NCBI GenBank assembly: GCA_002432195.1
Contig: DJGG01000166.1
Coordinates: 34,317 to 41,146, forward strand
From: Desulfobacteraceae bacterium UBA5852
GTDB taxonomy: Bacteria; Desulfobacterota; Desulfobacteria; Desulfobacterales; UBA5852
Length of the DNA: 6,830 bases
Direction: 5' to 3'
The notes beneath the pieces were generated by a model. That model was not told the origin of the DNA. It saw nothing but the letters and a program-made list of their open reading frames with translations, and ran no database searches. Positions 4,471 through 6,830 of this stretch are shown in pieces. How positions within the stretch are numbered: the stretch's first letter is position 1; each line of letters starts with the position of its first letter. The position numbers and the translations under genes were made by a program.

Positions 4471-6639
4471 TCAGTCCAGAACCTTGTAGATGCCCTGCAT
4501 CCAGTTCTCCAGGTCGGAGATGTACCACGGGGAGAAGCGCCGGTCGGATGGCCCTCCGGCCAGGTTGGTGTGTAGGCAGGTCTCCCCCAGGTCGGCCACG
4601 AAGCGGTAGGAGGGGCTGAAGGTGGTGGTGCGCCCGGCGCTGCGGAAGATCTGCCCCTGGGGGATGGTGGCCCGGGAGCCGGGCAGCGCGATGGGCCCGC
4701 GGTCGAACCCCAGGAAGCGGGGCAGCTTGCCGCCGAAGAGCAGGTGGCTGAGCATCACCCGGCGGGTCTCCCCGTAGGGCCGGGGCGCTTCCGCCAGGCC
4801 TTCGGCGAGGGCCTGGCGGTAAAGCTCGTCCCGGGGGCGGCCGGCAAACCAGGCCGAGGTGGGGGACAGCAGGATGCGGTCCAGGTTGGCGTAGTAGTCG
4901 TTGAACAGGCCGGTTTCGGCCAGGATGTGGTCCACCACGTCCCGCCCCAGGCCGCCGTCCCCGAAGACCACGCGCACCAGGGACCGGTAGACGGCCTCGA
5001 ACAGGGTGGCCCCCCTGGAATCGGCGGCATAGGTGCGCTCCCAGGCCGCGAGCAGGCGGCCGTGGGGGGTGTCCGGCAGCAGGGGCCTCAGGACCTCCAT
5101 GAAGGCCTCGGCCTGCGGGGAGTGCAGGTCGAAGTGTACGGCTTGCATGTCCGCGGCGGTAAGACCCGCGCGCCCCTCCAGGAGCCGGCGGATGCGCTCC
5201 GCCCGGTAGATCCCCATGGGGAGGTTGATGGGGCGGCTGCGCCCCAGGTGGTTCAAGTCCTGGTTGGCGGTGACGACGAGGCCCTCCGGGGGGTTCAACT
5301 GGGTGGGGAGGTCTTCCATGGGGATGAAGCCCCGGGGATCGAAGCGCGCCTCCCAGCCGGGCGTGGGCAGCAGGCCGCTGACCCCCGGCGGGCGGTTGAA
5401 GCCGCGGCCGCTCATCTGGTAGCCGATGTTGCCGGCCGTGTCGGCCACCACCCAGTTGAAGGCCGCGGCGTCCATCCGCCGCCAGAGCGCCAGGGCCTCG
5501 GGAACGGTTTCCACGGTGGGCATGGCCAGCAGGCCGTTGAACATCTCCGCGCCGCACCCCCGGCGGGCCGACCAGCCCAGCACCAGGCGGTAACCCTCGG
5601 GCTCCGGGTCGCCCTCCAGGACGCCGTGCTCGTTTTCGTAGACCGTGAGGGTCTGGGGGTTGCCTTTCTTCACCCGGATCACCTCCTCCCGCGCCCGAAA
5701 GGGCTTCCAGCCCTCCGCCCGGCGGTACTGCCCGTCCCGGCAGTGCTCGATGCGGTAGTCCAGCATGTCCATGAAGGCGTAGGTGGCGCTCCAGGCCAGG
5801 TGTCGGGTGCGGCCGATCACCAGGCCGGGAACGCCCGGGATGCTGGCCCCCAGCAGGGTCTGCCCGGGCAGGCGCATGACCGTCTCCTGCCAGACGGCGG
5901 GCAGGCGGTTGACCTCCAGGTGGGGGTCGCCGCACAGGATGGGGTGTCCCGAGCGGGTGTGGGCGCCGGAAACCGCCCAGTTGTTGCTGGCGTTCAGGCG
6001 CGGCAGCACCCCCAGCCAGCGGACGGCCTCGGGCACCAGGGGCTCTTCCAGGCGCACCTGGCGGATCAGCGCCACATCGATGTCTTCCTCCAGGTAGGGG
6101 AAAAGCTCCCTCAGCCGGGGGGCGTCCACCCCCTGCTGGATCATCTGCACCAGGAATTTCTCCATCTGCCCCTGGGCGTCGGCCAGGCCGATGAACCCGA
6201 TGGCCTTGGCCACGAGCAGGCTGTCCCGCAGGTCCCAGGGCTCCGGGCGGTACCCCAGGAGGCGCAGCTCGAAGACCGTGCCGCCATCGGTCAGGCCGCG
6301 GTTGAACCCCTCGGCGTAAGCCGTGAGCTGGAGGTGCGCCGGGGCCTCCAGGGCGGCCACCTGGGCGTCCGGGTCGGGCAGCAGGTCCAGACGGCGCATG
6401 AAGCGGTCGATGGCCACCAGCGCCGGGTCGCCGGCCAGCTGTTCGGCGGCCCGCCCCCGGAGCAGGCTGCGGGTCAGCAGGACCTGCAACTGGCGGTCGC
6501 GGGCGTGGACCCAGCCCAGGCCCAGGGCCAGGTCTGCGGGGCTGCGGGCGTCGATTTCGGGGATGCCGTGGGCGTTGCGCGCCAGGCGCACGGGTCCGTC
6601 CCGGCCGTCGAGGGTCAGAGGCAGGCGATGACGCGGCAT
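4471..6639 (-). CDS. Penicillin-acylase-family Ntn hydrolase (amidase/acylase), no signal peptide
   Basis: A 722-aa single-chain precursor of the penicillin amidase family (Ntn hydrolases), which self-cleaves and then uses the new N-terminal Ser of the beta chain to hydrolyse amides. Substrates in the family include beta-lactams, acyl-homoserine lactones and other N-acyl compounds; this one's is unknown. N-terminal family signatures are HGIPEIDA (24-31) and GLGWVHARDRQLQ (40-52). The cleavage site is LNA/SNNWAVSG, making Ser218 the predicted nucleophile, followed by SGHPILCGDPHLE (230-242). Asn459 in VVTANQDLN is the likely oxyanion-hole Asn, and YRAERIRRLL (478-487) and FSPWYISDLENW (702-713) are also conserved-looking. 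This gives a short alpha chain (~217 aa) and a beta chain of ~505 aa. The start is ATG with AAGGAG 5 nt upstream. Neither this start nor the in-frame sequence before it encodes a hydrophobic leader, whereas most characterised members are exported. The residue before Ser is Ala rather than the more common Gly. It converges on the antiporter gene with 10 bp between the stops. Confidence 0.92.
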   Translation of the reverse strand: MPRHRLPLTLDGRDGPVRLARNAHGIPEIDARSPADLALGLGWVHARDRQLQVLLTRSLLRGRAAEQLAGDPALVAIDRFMRRLDLLPDPDAQVAALEAPAHLQLTAYAEGFNRGLTDGGTVFELRLLGYRPEPWDLRDSLLVAKAIGFIGLADAQGQMEKFLVQMIQQGVDAPRLRELFPYLEEDIDVALIRQVRLEEPLVPEAVRWLGVLPRLNASNNWAVSGAHTRSGHPILCGDPHLEVNRLPAVWQETVMRLPGQTLLGASIPGVPGLVIGRTRHLAWSATYAFMDMLDYRIEHCRDGQYRRAEGWKPFRAREEVIRVKKGNPQTLTVYENEHGVLEGDPEPEGYRLVLGWSARRGCGAEMFNGLLAMPTVETVPEALALWRRMDAAAFNWVVADTAGNIGYQMSGRGFNRPPGVSGLLPTPGWEARFDPRGFIPMEDLPTQLNPPEGLVVTANQDLNHLGRSRPINLPMGIYRAERIRRLLEGRAGLTAADMQAVHFDLHSPQAEAFMEVLRPLLPDTPHGRLLAAWERTYAADSRGATLFEAVYRSLVRVVFGDGGLGRDVVDHILAETGLFNDYYANLDRILLSPTSAWFAGRPRDELYRQALAEGLAEAPRPYGETRRVMLSHLLFGGKLPRFLGFDRGPIALPGSRATIPQGQIFRSAGRTTTFSPSYRFVADLGETCLHTNLAGGPSDRRFSPWYISDLENWMQGIYKVLD

Positions 6640-6644
6640 GCGAG

Positions 6645-6650
6645 CTCCTT
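6645..6650 (-). promoter_or_regulatory. Shine-Dalgarno site that sets the acylase start
   Basis: AAGGAG read on the minus strand, 5 nt before the ATG at 6639-6637. The frame stays open upstream but gives Arg/Pro-rich, non-conserved sequence, so this site supports the start and the absence of a signal peptide. Confidence 0.75.
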
Positions 6651-6702
6651 TGCGGTGGCGTTGGCGAGGGCGGGCGGGATGCGGCGGGGCCGCTTCCCAG
6701 CC

Positions 6703-6724
6703 ACCGGCATCCTACCGGTATGCC
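6703..6724. repeat. Two imperfect 11-bp tandem repeats upstream of the acylase gene
   Basis: ACCGGCATCCT (6703-6713) and ACCGGTATGCC (6714-6724) match at 8 of 11 positions and sit exactly one helical turn apart. The palindrome TACCGGTA (6713-6720) spans their junction. This could be a regulator site, but it is short and no regulator is known. Confidence 0.25.
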
Positions 6725-6738
6725 CCCCCGGGGAGCAA
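6709..6738 (-). promoter_or_regulatory. Weak candidate promoter for the acylase gene
   Basis: On the minus strand, TTGCTC (6738-6733, three of six -35 positions) is followed after 18 bp by TAGGAT (6714-6709, four of six -10 positions), about 70 bp upstream of the start codon. The match is poor and could be chance. It overlaps the ACCGG-containing tandem repeat at 6703-6724, which would place that repeat over the -10 element. Confidence 0.2.
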
Positions 6739-6790
6739 CGGAAATCCGGTTGTGCCGGGGCCTATCCAGTGCCCGGCTTCCCTAACAGGC

Positions 6791-6799
6791 TGTGGATAA
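6791..6799 (-). promoter_or_regulatory. Perfect DnaA-box match (single)
   Basis: TGTGGATAA on the plus strand is TTATCCACA on the minus strand, the classical DnaA-box consensus. Only one copy is visible, with no AT-rich unwinding region or dnaA/dnaN/gidA neighbours, so this is not shown to be an origin. It may be a titration or regulatory site, chance, or part of a repeat element that continues beyond the right edge. Confidence 0.3.
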
Positions 6800-6830
6800 A
6801 CTGCGCCTCAGGCTGAAATGCTGCGTTGCG

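Noticed and set aside
4445..5935. 496-codon minus-strand frame overlapping the acylase
   Set aside because: It is a shifted-frame shadow with Pro/Gly/Arg-rich content. The acylase frame is intact and needs no frameshift explanation.
6791..6799. Replication origin
   Set aside because: A single DnaA box is not enough. No cluster of boxes, AT-rich unwinding element or origin-linked gene is visible.
4744..6816. Long open frame (690 codons) on the plus strand
   Set aside because: It is antisense to the acylase gene, which has strong family motifs and a ribosome binding site. The antisense product is Gly/Gln/Val/His-rich without recognisable domains.

Overview
The window is very GC-rich (about 70% by eye, with G or C at nearly every third codon position), densely coding, and uses AGGAG-type Shine-Dalgarno sites with occasional GTG starts. 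This fits a high-GC bacterium, most likely a proteobacterium. I cannot name a genus from sequence alone.

Layout: (a) 2-742 (+) is the 3' three-quarters of a malyl-CoA lyase of the CitE/HpcH-HpaI superfamily; its start lies left of the window. (b) 743-1114 is a non-coding stretch. It holds GC-rich hairpins, a perfect 7+7 inverted repeat (906-925), a near-consensus sigma-70-type promoter (TTGACA, 17 bp, CACAAT; 995-1023) and a structured leader of about 84 nt. (c) 1115-4460 (+) looks like a three-gene transcription unit driven by that promoter: a 105-aa single-domain cupin, a 380-aa D-2-hydroxyacid dehydrogenase that closely resembles plant peroxisomal hydroxypyruvate reductase (HPR1), and a 602-aa polytopic membrane protein of the putative Na+/H+ antiporter family. 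Gaps are 52 and 24 bp, each with its own ribosome binding site. (d) 4471-6639 (-) is a 722-aa penicillin-acylase-family Ntn hydrolase, converging on the antiporter with only 10 bp between stop codons. (e) 6640-6830 is its upstream region, with weak promoter-like and operator-like sequences and a perfect 9-bp DnaA-box match.

How the genes may work together: malyl-CoA lyase makes (or uses) glyoxylate plus acetyl-CoA, and hydroxypyruvate reductase reduces hydroxypyruvate (or glyoxylate). These are the steps on either side of serine-glyoxylate transamination in the serine cycle, so the left half of the window suggests C1/C2 (glyoxylate-glycerate) metabolism. The cupin and antiporter have no assigned function; their co-transcription with the reductase is the most interesting hypothesis here. 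The acylase appears to be an independent unit. I see no CRISPR array, tRNA, rRNA, complete insertion sequence, toxin-antitoxin or defence system, and no convincing evidence of an entirely new system.
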